Origin: Candidatus Syntrophopropionicum ammoniitolerans
GTDB taxonomy: Bacteria; Bacillota; Desulfotomaculia; Desulfotomaculales; Pelotomaculaceae
Direction of reading: 5' to 3'
NCBI GenBank assembly: GCA_013201395.1
Contig: JABMJD010000001.1
Location: 124,001 to 188,000 of the forward strand
DNA: 64,000 bases
Each line of letters opens with the position of its first letter. The first letter of the stretch is position 1. Below, piece after piece: positions 27,282-36,127 of the stretch. The notes beneath the pieces were generated by a model that saw only the letters and a list, made by a program, of their open reading frames with translations, did no database searches and was not told where the DNA came from. The position numbers were made by a program, and so were the translations under genes.

Positions 27282-28352
27282 ATGGTTGAAGAAATCACAA
27301 TTGAAGAAGCACTCACAATGGAAAATGCTTTGCTGCTGGACGTTCGTTCCGAGGGTGAATTTAGTACGGATACCATACCGGGTGCTGTCAACATTCCTGT
27401 TCTTGACAACAATGAACGGGCCAGGGTGGGGAGCCTATATCGCCAGGAAGGGCCGCTGCCTGCCAGAAAGCTGGCTTTAGAGCTGGTGGAGTCAAAACTA
27501 TCATCTTTAGCGGCTGCTGTAGAGTACACCGAAACAGGCAATTTTGTTGTTTTCTGCTGGCGTGGGGGTGAACGCAGCCATTATATGGCCTCATTGCTGG
27601 ATACTATGGGATATCATGTATACCGCATTAAGGGCGGATACAAAAGCTATCGTCGTTATGTGAACAAATATCTGGCAAAGGAAGGGCTATCCCAGACATC
27701 TGTTGTGCTGCATGGGCTCACAGGTGTAGGGAAAACAGAAATACTGGGTCTGCTCAGGGAAAAGGGAATAAAGGTGCTGGATCTGGAAGGGCTGGCCCGG
27801 CACAGGGGATCGGTTTACGGCAAAATTGGGCTACCTCCTTCACCATCGCAAAAGGCCTTTGAGAGCGAAATTGTGAGATTTTTGTCATCAATGGATAAAA
27901 AAGAGGTTTTTGTAACTGAGTGCGAAAGTAGGAGAATTGGCAAGCTTTTGCTGCCCCAACCATTAGTAAATGGGATCAAAAACGGTATTCGAGTTTTGTT
28001 ATACGCACCCGTAACCACAAGGGTTAAACGCATTTGTAATATTTACACTGATGGATCTGCAAACAACATAGAAAAATTGCAGGAATCAACCTCAGCACTA
28101 GTGAAAAGGTTAGGTAGAACCAAAGTTGCAGAGTTAAATAGAATGCTGGCAGAAAAAAATTTTGCAGAGGTTTTTACCTACCTGCTGACAAAATATTATG
28201 ACCCGCTTTATAAATACCCGGATGGCCCAAACAAGGAGTATGCATGTTCAGTCGACACCAGCGACGTGGGAAAGGCAGCCACACAAGTTCTGAATTTTAT
28301 TACCGGTTTACCAGAATACAAGTCTGACAACAGTAAACCATCATCATACTAG
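27282..28352 (+). CDS. mnmH: tRNA 2-selenouridine synthase
   Basis: Replaces sulfur by selenium in 2-thiouridine at tRNA position 34, using selenophosphate. 356 residues: a rhodanese domain (about 5-130) with the active Cys in VVFCWRGGERS, then a P-loop domain with HGLTGVGKTE (about 147-156). Implies a selenophosphate synthase (selD) elsewhere in the genome. It sits between ftsK and rodZ, genes that are closer in relatives, and is preceded by a 155-base AT-rich gap with no convincing ribosome site at ATG 27282; it may be an inserted gene. Confidence 0.93.
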   Translation: MVEEITIEEALTMENALLLDVRSEGEFSTDTIPGAVNIPVLDNNERARVGSLYRQEGPLPARKLALELVESKLSSLAAAVEYTETGNFVVFCWRGGERSHYMASLLDTMGYHVYRIKGGYKSYRRYVNKYLAKEGLSQTSVVLHGLTGVGKTEILGLLREKGIKVLDLEGLARHRGSVYGKIGLPPSPSQKAFESEIVRFLSSMDKKEVFVTECESRRIGKLLLPQPLVNGIKNGIRVLLYAPVTTRVKRICNIYTDGSANNIEKLQESTSALVKRLGRTKVAELNRMLAEKNFAEVFTYLLTKYYDPLYKYPDGPNKEYACSVDTSDVGKAATQVLNFITGLPEYKSDNSKPSSY

Positions 28353-28379
28353 AAATCACCTGTTCGGTCTGGGGGCGAA

Positions 28380-29174
28380 ATGGTGGAAATCGGCAATAGT
28401 TTAAAAGAGGCCAGGCTGGCCAAGGGACTGACCCTGGAGGATGTAGAAGAGGAAACAAAAATTCGCAAAAAATATATCGTGGCCCTGGAAATGGAACGAT
28501 TCGACGTGTTACCGGGGCCCATCTACGCCAGGGCTTTTCTTAAAAATTATGCCAAATATTTGAATGTTAACGTGCTTGAGATTATGGATGCTTTTAAACA
28601 AAAGCAAGAAGAGCAGGCTGCTCATGAAGAACATAGTGAACAACCGGCAGAAAAAGAAGTTGTCACACAAAAAGTTGCAGGTAGAAGGGATACCGGCAGT
28701 AAAGGGCTGCCACACCGGCATTATGCCCTTCTGGCACTCCTGGCGGTGGTAGTGGTAGCATCTCTGGTTTTCTTTGGCCGGGGGTTCTGGTCGAACAATG
28801 TTGCTGTGCATGAAGGGGGACAACAGGCACAGGAACAGGTCAACACCGGAGATAATAATAATGATGGACAGCAAGAACAGATCCCTGATGAGGTCACCCC
28901 TATCTCCGGTATTAAGGTCGATCTCAAGGTGATTAGCGATAGGAGCTGGGTTCTGGCCCTGGTAGATGGGGATGAGGCCTTTCAAGGGGAACTGGCGGCG
29001 GGTGAATCAAGATCCTTTACCGGCACAGAAAATATTTACATCAGGCTGGGCAATGCCGGGGTAGTGGAGGTACTGGAAAATGATCAAAGCCTGGGATTCC
29101 TGGGAAACTGGGGGGCCGTTGTGGAACAAGAATTTAAAGCCCCCCCACAGGTACAGCCCGGCAATACCCCTTGA
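28380..29174 (+). CDS. rodZ: RodZ-like membrane HTH protein
   Basis: 264 residues: an N-terminal cro/CI-type helix-turn-helix (about 5-70, LKEARLAKGLTLEDVEEET), a charged linker, one membrane helix (about 121-142) and a C-terminal DUF4115 beta domain. This is the architecture of RodZ, which links MreB filaments to the membrane in rod-shape control; Bacillus YmfM is its counterpart at the same locus. ATG 28380 follows GGGGGCG. Faces the minus-strand degV gene with no clear terminator between them. Confidence 0.9.
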   Translation: MVEIGNSLKEARLAKGLTLEDVEEETKIRKKYIVALEMERFDVLPGPIYARAFLKNYAKYLNVNVLEIMDAFKQKQEEQAAHEEHSEQPAEKEVVTQKVAGRRDTGSKGLPHRHYALLALLAVVVVASLVFFGRGFWSNNVAVHEGGQQAQEQVNTGDNNNDGQQEQIPDEVTPISGIKVDLKVISDRSWVLALVDGDEAFQGELAAGESRSFTGTENIYIRLGNAGVVEVLENDQSLGFLGNWGAVVEQEFKAPPQVQPGNTP

Positions 29175-29191
29175 CAAACTGACCGGCCGGG

Positions 29192-30037
29192 CTACTCGGG
29201 GAAAATGCCTATACCCAGGGCACCAAGACCGGTATGAGTACCGATTACAGCGCCCAGGGTCGAACATACCGGCTGATCACAATTAAGAAAAGGAATGGTT
29301 TTTTCATGGAGCTGTCCCATACCCGCCGGGTCCATCCCGTGCATTAGGGCGCACTTGACCCGGCGTTGGCCCACTTTCCGGCTGATAATTTGCGCCAGTC
29401 TGTCAATGGCCTTGGCTCTTCCCCTGACTTTTTCCAGAGGGTGGATGATACCGTCTTTCAAGTATAATACCGGTTTGATGCTGAGGATATTACCCAGCAG
29501 GGCCTGGGCCTTGCCAATCCGCCCCCCCCGGGCCAGGTATTCCAGCGTATCTACAATAAAATACAACATTCCTTCTGAGATCATCTGTCTGACAGTCCTG
29601 AGGATTTCATTTTTGTCCTTGCCTTTATCTGCGGCACGAGCTGCCTCTAAAGCAATCATGCCCAGCCCCATGCTGGCCAGTTTGGAATCTATGACTACAA
29701 TATCAGCATTTGGCAGCATTTCCGCAGCCATCCGAGCAGACTGGCAGGTACCGCTTAGCGCTGTGGAAAGATGTATGGATATGATGCTGCTGCCTGATGC
29801 GGACAGCTCCCTATATATATCCAGAAACTCTGCCGGTGCCGGCTGAGATGTACGGGAATGTTCCTTTCGTTCCACCTGGCGCCGGTAAAACTCTTCATTG
29901 TCTATATCCACCCCATCCCTAAATATTTCATTATTGTTAAATATCACCATTAGAGGAACAACGGTAATATTATATTTTACTATTAGCTCCCGGGGCAGGT
30001 CGGCCGTACTGTCTGTTACTATTTTTACCTGACTCAT
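29192..30037 (-). CDS. DegV family fatty-acid-binding protein (FakB-like)
   Basis: 281 residues with the DegV opening VKIVTDSTADLP and the fatty-acid carboxylate/loop motifs TSQPAPAEF and SIHLSTALSGTCQSA. DegV proteins bind one acyl chain; as FakB they present it to the kinase FakA for phosphorylation. The DAK2-domain gene 63 bases upstream on the same strand is the FakA homologue, so the pair plausibly feeds exogenous or recycled fatty acids into phospholipid synthesis. Confidence 0.9.
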   Translation of the reverse strand: MSQVKIVTDSTADLPRELIVKYNITVVPLMVIFNNNEIFRDGVDIDNEEFYRRQVERKEHSRTSQPAPAEFLDIYRELSASGSSIISIHLSTALSGTCQSARMAAEMLPNADIVVIDSKLASMGLGMIALEAARAADKGKDKNEILRTVRQMISEGMLYFIVDTLEYLARGGRIGKAQALLGNILSIKPVLYLKDGIIHPLEKVRGRAKAIDRLAQIISRKVGQRRVKCALMHGMDPAGMGQLHEKTIPFLNCDQPVCSTLGAVIGTHTGLGALGIGIFPE

Positions 30038-30100
30038 GGTATTGTCACACCCAACTCATTATTTAATATTTGACTAATTATAATACAGAAACAGTTTATT

Positions 30101-31741
30101 TTACTCCAGGGATATAATCAGGTCATATACAGGCTGACCGCCTTCTTGTATTTCAAATTCATGTTCGCTGAAATCTTCCTGTATTTCTTCCATTAGTGTT
30201 TCTGCACCTTCTTTAGTTATGTTTTCCCCGCAATATAGTGTGATCAGCCTACCTTCATTACTTTCTTCACCACACAGTAATCTCAGGGTGTCTGCCAACA
30301 ATACTGCCAGGGTCGGTCCCGAAGTCATTAAATCGCCCTCGATGATACTAATATAGTCATCCTTTTTTATGTTTATGTCTCCATAAACGGTATCACGTAT
30401 AGCGCGAGTAATTTCTGCTGCACGGACCAAATCAAGGGCTTCTCCCATTTTGTTTAGGGCAGAATCGTAATTATCATCTGTATTCAGGGTCAACAGGGCA
30501 CTAATTCCCTGGGGAATATTTTTGGCAGGGACGACAGAAACCTCTTTGGTCGATAAGGCCTGAACCTGACCGGCAGAAAGAATAATATTCTTATTGTTCG
30601 GCAATATTATTATTTTTTCTGCGGGTACTTCACCCGCCGCCTTTAATAACTCACCGGTGCTGGGATTGAGGGTTTGGCCTCCTGCAACCACTATATCCGC
30701 ACCAAGACTTTTCATAATCGCGGTTATTCCTGCTCCGGCACCAACCGAAACGACACCAAATTCTTTGCTGCCATTAGCCTGTACGCTATTCGGCAAACCT
30801 GCTCTTTTGTTTTGCCCAACCATGTTGTCGATTTCAAAATCATGCAATGTACCGTACTTGAGGCAAATTTCCAGTACCAGGCCGGGATGGTTGGTGTGGA
30901 TGTGTATCTTTAATAGCTCCTCGCTGCCCACGACCATCAGGCAGTCTCCAAGTGGTGATAGGTCCTTCCTAATAGTTTCCTGTGGCAGGTTTCTGCCCTT
31001 TAGGATAAACTCTGTACAGTAAGCAAACACAACCGGTTGGGTGGCGTCATGGATTACTGAATGTGATGTGGGTGAGACATTTACCCTGGCTGCAGCAGGC
31101 TTTGCGACCGGCAATTTTGCCGCTGGTGAAGCCGATTTCAAGGCCCTCCTGGCCCCTTCCAGAATAGTAACAAATCCCTGACCGCCCGCATCAACTACAC
31201 CGGCTTCTTTTAGTTCGGGCAGTAAATCGGGGGTTTTTTCCAGAGCGGTAAAGGCACTTTTAAATGCTGCCGCCATGATCCGGAGCAGGTCCATGCTGCG
31301 GCGGTTGGCGGCTCCTTCGGCTGATTTTTTAACAACAGTGAGAATTGTACCCTCAACCGGATTCATTACTGCTCGATAGGCCATTTGGGATCCTCGATCC
31401 AGGGCAGCGGCAAAATCAGCGGCGGATGCTGTTTCTTTGGTGCTGATTGTTTGGGCAAAACCCTGCAGGATCTGGGACAGGATTACCCCGGAGTTACCCC
31501 TGGCGCCAATCAAGGCACCCCGGGCTGCTGCTTCAGCAACCATACCGATGTGGTTGGTTTCCAGGGGTTCAGCTTCATTGAGAGCGGCTGTAAGGGTTTG
31601 ATACATATTTGAACCCGTATCGCCATCCGGGACGGGAAAAACATTTAATGAATCAATATGTTCCTTGGATTGTTCCAATAACTCTACTGAGCCCCGGAGG
31701 ATTAATCTCAGGTCATTTCCGTCAAAAGAATATACTGCCAC
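30101..31741 (-). CDS. fakA: DAK2-domain fatty acid kinase (FakA/YloV-like)
   Basis: 546 residues. The N-terminal DhaL/DAK2 domain has the ATP/magnesium motif NVFPVPDGDTGSNMYQT (about 33-49) and RGNSGVILSQ; a middle domain and a C-terminal EDD-like domain follow. YloV/FakA phosphorylates acyl chains held by DegV proteins. GTG 31741 lies eight bases after GGAGGAG on the minus strand; the frame upstream to 31795 contains that site. Bacillus has yloV in another neighbourhood (rpmB-yloU-yloV); here it pairs with degV. Confidence 0.92.
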   Translation of the reverse strand: MAVYSFDGNDLRLILRGSVELLEQSKEHIDSLNVFPVPDGDTGSNMYQTLTAALNEAEPLETNHIGMVAEAAARGALIGARGNSGVILSQILQGFAQTISTKETASAADFAAALDRGSQMAYRAVMNPVEGTILTVVKKSAEGAANRRSMDLLRIMAAAFKSAFTALEKTPDLLPELKEAGVVDAGGQGFVTILEGARRALKSASPAAKLPVAKPAAARVNVSPTSHSVIHDATQPVVFAYCTEFILKGRNLPQETIRKDLSPLGDCLMVVGSEELLKIHIHTNHPGLVLEICLKYGTLHDFEIDNMVGQNKRAGLPNSVQANGSKEFGVVSVGAGAGITAIMKSLGADIVVAGGQTLNPSTGELLKAAGEVPAEKIIILPNNKNIILSAGQVQALSTKEVSVVPAKNIPQGISALLTLNTDDNYDSALNKMGEALDLVRAAEITRAIRDTVYGDINIKKDDYISIIEGDLMTSGPTLAVLLADTLRLLCGEESNEGRLITLYCGENITKEGAETLMEEIQEDFSEHEFEIQEGGQPVYDLIISLE

Positions 31742-31905
31742 AACTTGCACTCCTCCTGAATATAATGTCATTTTTGTTACTTTCGACACCAGCACTTATT
31801 TTCCTCTGAGAGGAACATGGGGCAATGTCAGGTGACACAGGTAACCTTTGACAATTATCGTTTAAAGTTGTACATTTAATAGAAAATCTAGGGTAGGTGT
31901 ATTTT

Positions 31906-32403
31906 GTGGCCAAGGATAATACTTTTGATATTGTTTCCCGGGTAGACATGCAGGAGGTTAAAAACTCAGTAGATCAGGCTTTACGGGAACTACGGACCCG
32001 TTTTGACTTTAAGGGGAGCAAAAGCGATATCATTTTTGATGGTGAGGAAATCACACTTATTGGGGATGACGATTTCAAGCTGAGAAGCGTCGTTGAGATT
32101 CTGGAAACCAGGCTGATTAAACGAGGAATTAATATCAAGGCATTAAGGTATGGAAAAATTGAACCGGCAGCAAAGGATACGGTGCGGCAAAAACTGAACC
32201 TGATCCAGGGTATAGATAAGGAACAGTCAAAGATAATTACCCGGTTAGTTAAAAATAGCAAATTGAAGGTCCAAGTGAGCATCCAGGGGGAACAGGTAAG
32301 AATAAGCGGCAAAAAACGTGATGATTTACAGGAAGTCATTAATATCATAAAGGATCATGAATTCGACATCCCTTTGCAGTTTGTAAACTATAGGACTGCT
32401 TAA
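31906..32403 (+). CDS. YajQ family nucleotide-binding protein
   Basis: 165 residues, starting MAKDNTFDIVSRVDMQEVKN, the standard YajQ opening, with two ferredoxin-like folds. Some homologues bind cyclic di-GMP or tRNA/GTP; the role here is not shown. GTG 31906 is six bases after AGGTAGGTG; GTG 31897 overlaps that site. Diverges from fakA and is followed 46 bases later by rimO. Confidence 0.92.
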   Translation: MAKDNTFDIVSRVDMQEVKNSVDQALRELRTRFDFKGSKSDIIFDGEEITLIGDDDFKLRSVVEILETRLIKRGINIKALRYGKIEPAAKDTVRQKLNLIQGIDKEQSKIITRLVKNSKLKVQVSIQGEQVRISGKKRDDLQEVINIIKDHEFDIPLQFVNYRTA

Positions 32404-32449
32404 ATATATCTTACTAAGGGCTATATTTTAATTTAGGAAGGAAATGCAG

Positions 32450-33775
32450 ATGACATTACGGGTTGGTATGGTCAGCCTGGGCTGCCCGAAAAATCTCGTT
32501 GACGGGGAAATCATGCTCGGCTTCATCAAGGATGCCGGTTTGATGATCACCAGCCGGGAGCAGGACGCGGATGTACTGATTATTAATACGTGTACATTTA
32601 TTGATCAAGCCAAGGAGGAATCCATAAATACTATTCTGGAACTGGCCCAGCATAAGGTTAAAGGTAACTGCCGCTCCATTATAGTAGCCGGGTGTTTGGC
32701 CCAGCGCTATCCCCAGGAGCTTTTACAGGAAATGCCGGAAATCGATGGTCTTGTCGGTACCGGTTTCATTGGGGCTATTACCGAGGCTATTAATAGAACA
32801 GTGGCCGGTGAACGGGTAGCCCTGGTAGGACCGCCCGGTTATCTGCACCAGGCCGGACAAACCAGGGTTTTGTCCACACCACCCTACACAGCATATCTAA
32901 AAATTGCCGAGGGGTGTGATAATAGGTGCTCTTATTGCATCATACCGGATGTCCGGGGACCTTATAGAAGCAGGGTTCAGGAAGATGTTCTGGAAGAAGC
33001 AAAAAAACTAGCCGGCCAGGGTGTCAAGGAGTTGATCCTTGCTGCACAAGACACCACATTATATGGAAAAGACGTTTACTCCCGGCTCGTTTTACCGTCA
33101 TTGCTGGCTGGGATGGAGCAGATTGAGGGACTGACCTGGATCAGGATCCTTTATGCCTACCCGACCTATTTGACCGATGATTTGATTAAAACAATGGCGG
33201 GTAGTAGGAAGATATGCCGCTACCTTGATCTGCCCCTGCAGCATGCCTCCAACACTGTTTTGAAACGAATGAGCCGGCAGGGAGATCGGGACGGTTACCT
33301 GAGGTTAGTGGAAAAATTGCGTCACCGCATACCGGGGATTACCCTGCGCACCTCATTCATCGTTGGCTATCCCGGGGAAACTGAAGCAGAGTTTCAAGAA
33401 CTACTTGAATTTATGCAACAGGTGAAATTTGATCATGCCGGGGTTTTTATCTATTCCCGGGAAGAGGGTACCAGGGCAGCGGAAATGACTGGCCAGGTGC
33501 CGAAAGATATAAAACAGAAACGGTGGGAAAAGGCCATGAAACTGCAGCAGGGAATCTCTCTGGACAACAACCGCAGCAAGATTGGCAAAACGCTAACAGT
33601 GCTTGTTACCGGTGTGGGGGAGAATAATACCTATGAAGGCCGGGCCGAGGGTGACGCCCCCGGTATTGATGGCCAGGTGTATTTTAAGGCCAACAAAGAT
33701 CTAAAATGCGGCGATTTTGTCAGGGTGTCGATCAAAGGTGCATCATGGTATGATCTCAATGGTGAACTGGTGTAA
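32450..33775 (+). CDS. rimO: Ribosomal protein S12 methylthiotransferase
   Basis: Radical-SAM enzyme adding a methylthio group to an Asp of S12. The N-terminal domain has three cluster cysteines in VSLGCPKNLVDGE (RimO-specific), NTCTF and AGCLAQ; the radical-SAM CX3CX2C is CDNRCSYC (about 148-155); a C-terminal TRAM domain ends the 441 residues. Start ATG 32450 (spaced ten bases from AGGAAGG) or 32444. In related genomes rimO is followed by pgsA and cinA; here pgsA is absent and a membrane protein and FtsH-like gene lie between. Confidence 0.95.
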   Translation: MTLRVGMVSLGCPKNLVDGEIMLGFIKDAGLMITSREQDADVLIINTCTFIDQAKEESINTILELAQHKVKGNCRSIIVAGCLAQRYPQELLQEMPEIDGLVGTGFIGAITEAINRTVAGERVALVGPPGYLHQAGQTRVLSTPPYTAYLKIAEGCDNRCSYCIIPDVRGPYRSRVQEDVLEEAKKLAGQGVKELILAAQDTTLYGKDVYSRLVLPSLLAGMEQIEGLTWIRILYAYPTYLTDDLIKTMAGSRKICRYLDLPLQHASNTVLKRMSRQGDRDGYLRLVEKLRHRIPGITLRTSFIVGYPGETEAEFQELLEFMQQVKFDHAGVFIYSREEGTRAAEMTGQVPKDIKQKRWEKAMKLQQGISLDNNRSKIGKTLTVLVTGVGENNTYEGRAEGDAPGIDGQVYFKANKDLKCGDFVRVSIKGASWYDLNGELV

Positions 33776-33796
33776 AAATTCAATAGGTAAAACCTC

Positions 33797-33822
33797 GATC
33801 CGTCCTGCCAAAGGACGGATTT
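33797..33822 (+). terminator. Terminator after rimO
   Basis: ATCCGTCCT (33798-33806) pairs perfectly with AGGACGGAT (33812-33820), then TTCACTTT. Confidence 0.8.
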
Positions 33823-33880
33823 CACTTTAATCAAATGGCTATTTATCCAGCCATTTACTAGGGAGATCAATTAATACCTG

Positions 33881-33889
33881 TGCTATAAT
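33881..33889 (+). promoter_or_regulatory. Extended -10 promoter of the membrane protein/FtsH-like pair
   Basis: TGC-TATAAT at 33881-33889, identical to that of cinA, uppP and guaB. No good -35 at the right distance; predicted start about 40 bases ahead of ATG 33935. Confidence 0.5.
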
Positions 33890-33934
33890 GGTATGGCCGG
33901 ATTAGATTGCTTTATTTTTAGAAAGGGGATATTC

Positions 33935-34498
33935 ATGCCGTGGAAAGGCCTAAAACTGCATATAATCATTCTTTCCCTGCTAATTGGCATAGGGATTATT
34001 TTCGGCGCCCAGCAGATGCACCGGAAATATTATATAGAAAGGCCCGTCAACAATGTTTTGAGTGCCGACCAGGCTATTGAATCATACCGGCTCGATAATG
34101 AGGGTGGGACACTGCTGATATCTATAAAAATTAAAAGTGATGCCGGCCTAATGGTGCCCTACCAGGAAATAAGAAAAAACCTGGAGCAGGTTATGGGCCG
34201 CAGAAGTTATGTACTGGAGCTAGATGACCAACGTGACGATATACTGGATCAGGTTTGGTACAAAAGCCAATATGCCGTTTATCAGGCCCAGGTTCGGGGC
34301 AGTTTTATAGAAATGGCTGAAATAATCAACCGGGAAGCCTCCATGAACGGCGTGGAAGCTGATATTACTATCGATCAGGAATGCATTTATCTGCGGTTGC
34401 GGCACGAGGATTGTACATTGGATGAGATTATTCCCCGTGGAGCCGGTGGGTATAGCGGGGATAATATGCTTGTTGCCGGAGGTAGCGCCAATGATTAA
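33935..34498 (+). CDS. Single-pass membrane protein coupled to FtsH-like protease
   Basis: Not recognised. 187 residues: short cytoplasmic head MPWKGLK, one membrane helix (about 8-27) and an extracytoplasmic or cytoplasmic domain of ~155 residues with mixed helix/strand pattern and no cysteines. ATG 33935 follows AAAGGGGAT. The last eight bases overlap the start of the FtsH-like gene (ATGATTAA), so the two are translationally coupled, suggesting that it is a partner, adaptor or substrate of the protease. It occupies the place where pgsA is expected. Confidence 0.8.
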   Translation: MPWKGLKLHIIILSLLIGIGIIFGAQQMHRKYYIERPVNNVLSADQAIESYRLDNEGGTLLISIKIKSDAGLMVPYQEIRKNLEQVMGRRSYVLELDDQRDDILDQVWYKSQYAVYQAQVRGSFIEMAEIINREASMNGVEADITIDQECIYLRLRHEDCTLDEIIPRGAGGYSGDNMLVAGGSAND

Positions 34499-35969
34499 AG
34501 AAATTAGTATCGGCATCAGCATGGCGGTGATTGTGTCTATGCTGATAATGGGTTATGATGTTACCCCTTTTTTATTTTTGGCGGTTGCAGCGGGGGCGTT
34601 GTATTACTTCGTCAAAATGAAGGGGTTAATTAACGTTAAAAATTTTGAAACCGGCAGTGCAGCCGAAAAACAGATTTTTTCTTTTGATGATATCGGTGGG
34701 CAGCGATCGGCGATTAAGGAGCTCAAGGAGGCCCTTGACTTTATCAAGAACCATGGTGAGATAAAACATTTGGGCATTCGCCCGCTTAAAGGGATTTTAC
34801 TCACCGGCCCGCCGGGGACAGGAAAAACCTTAATGGCTAAAGCAGCCGCCGGTTATACGGATGCTGCCTTTGTGGCCGCATCTGGTTCGGAGTTTATTGA
34901 AATGTATGCCGGTGTAGGGGCCCAAAGGGTGAGAAAGCTTTTTCAGTCTGCACGAGAAATGGCGACCAAGCAGAACAAGGATAATGCCCTGGTATTCATT
35001 GATGAAATCGAGATTTTGGGAGGAAAGCGGGGGAAGGCTACCAGTCACCTGGAATATGATCAAACCTTGAACCAGTTGTTGGTGGAAATGGATGGTCTCA
35101 AGGTTGACGATAAGGTCAGGGTATTATTGGTGGCTGCTACTAACCGTGACGACATGCTGGATGCGGCCCTCCTCAGGCCGGGCCGCTTTGACCGGAGGGT
35201 TAAAGTTGGCTTACCGGATAAGGAAGGCAGATTGGAAATATTGAAGCTGCACACCAGGAATAAACCCCTGGCTAGTGATGTGAATTTGGAAACAATAGCC
35301 AAAGATGCCTTTGGTTTTTCCGGGGCTCATCTAGAAAGCCTGGCTAATGAGGCGGCCATTCTGGCCATGCGGGATGGGGCCGAGGAGATTAGTCAGCGTT
35401 ACTTCAACGAATCAATTGATAAGGTGATGATGGGAGGCAAACTGGACAAAAGACCATCCCAGTCAGAATTGAGACGAGTGGCTGTGCACGAGTCCGGGCA
35501 TGCCTTGCTCAGCGAAATTGTACGCCGGGGATCTGTTTCCACGCTTACCGTTACACCCCGCGGGAACGCCCTTGGCTATATGCGTCAAAGCCCGGATGAC
35601 GATACCTATCTATATACCAAAGAATTTCTAGAGAACCAAATAGCCGTTATGCTGGCCGGTGCCGTTGCCGAAGAGGTGATTTTAGGCAACCGCAGCACAG
35701 GTGCCTCTAATGATTTTGAGCAAGCTGTGCGCACCGCCGATACCATGTTGCAAAGCGGCATGACAGAACTGGGTGTAATTTGTCCGGATATTCTGCCCCA
35801 GGAATTAAAACACAAGACCATCACCGGTCTAGTTAAGGAACAGGAAGAAAGGGTAAGAAAATATATTGTCGGATCCGAAAATATTATTAACCAAACAGTG
35901 GAAATACTATTAGAGGAAGAAAAAATCACCGGGGAGCATTTTCGTGAAATCATGGATAGTCACAATTAA
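34491..35969 (+). CDS. Short FtsH-like AAA+ zinc metalloprotease
   Basis: 492 residues, against ~600-650 for FtsH. Two membrane helices (about 5-20 and 25-40) lie almost back to back, leaving no room for the periplasmic domain. The AAA domain has GPPGTGKT, Walker B ALVFIDEIEIL, and the second region of homology ATNRDDMLDAALLRPGRFDRR; the pore loop is MYAG where FtsH has MFVG. Peptidase M41 has the zinc motif HESGH and the third ligand in SNDFEQA, so it should be active. Starts at ATG 34491 within the end of the previous gene. A paralogue specialised for some membrane target is likely. Confidence 0.88.
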   Translation: MIKEISIGISMAVIVSMLIMGYDVTPFLFLAVAAGALYYFVKMKGLINVKNFETGSAAEKQIFSFDDIGGQRSAIKELKEALDFIKNHGEIKHLGIRPLKGILLTGPPGTGKTLMAKAAAGYTDAAFVAASGSEFIEMYAGVGAQRVRKLFQSAREMATKQNKDNALVFIDEIEILGGKRGKATSHLEYDQTLNQLLVEMDGLKVDDKVRVLLVAATNRDDMLDAALLRPGRFDRRVKVGLPDKEGRLEILKLHTRNKPLASDVNLETIAKDAFGFSGAHLESLANEAAILAMRDGAEEISQRYFNESIDKVMMGGKLDKRPSQSELRRVAVHESGHALLSEIVRRGSVSTLTVTPRGNALGYMRQSPDDDTYLYTKEFLENQIAVMLAGAVAEEVILGNRSTGASNDFEQAVRTADTMLQSGMTELGVICPDILPQELKHKTITGLVKEQEERVRKYIVGSENIINQTVEILLEEEKITGEHFREIMDSHN

Positions 35970-35985
35970 CATGATCAACGCAAAA

Positions 35986-36034
35986 ACAGCCGCGGCAAGG
36001 TACTTTCTAGTTCTTTGCGGCGGCTTAATTATTA
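35986..36034 (+). terminator. Terminator after the FtsH-like gene
   Basis: AGCCGCGGCAA (35988-35998) / TTGCGGCGGCT (36015-36025), eleven positions with one mismatch, then TAATTATT. Confidence 0.75.
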
Positions 36035-36076
36035 TACACATAAAATAGGGTTGTAAGGTTGTGCTGTTGATAACTT

Positions 36077-36104
36077 TTGTGTATGATTACTGTTATGCTA
36101 TAAT
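36077..36104 (+). promoter_or_regulatory. Promoter of cinA
   Basis: TTGTGT (36077-36082), 16-base spacer, TGC-TATAAT (-10 at 36099-36104). Confidence 0.55.
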
Positions 36105-36127
36105 TTAACATTAAGGACGTGGTAAAT

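Noticed and set aside
29295-29846. 183-aa plus-strand ORF across degV
   Set aside because: Degenerate Arg/Ser-rich reading of the reverse strand of a well-recognised DegV gene.
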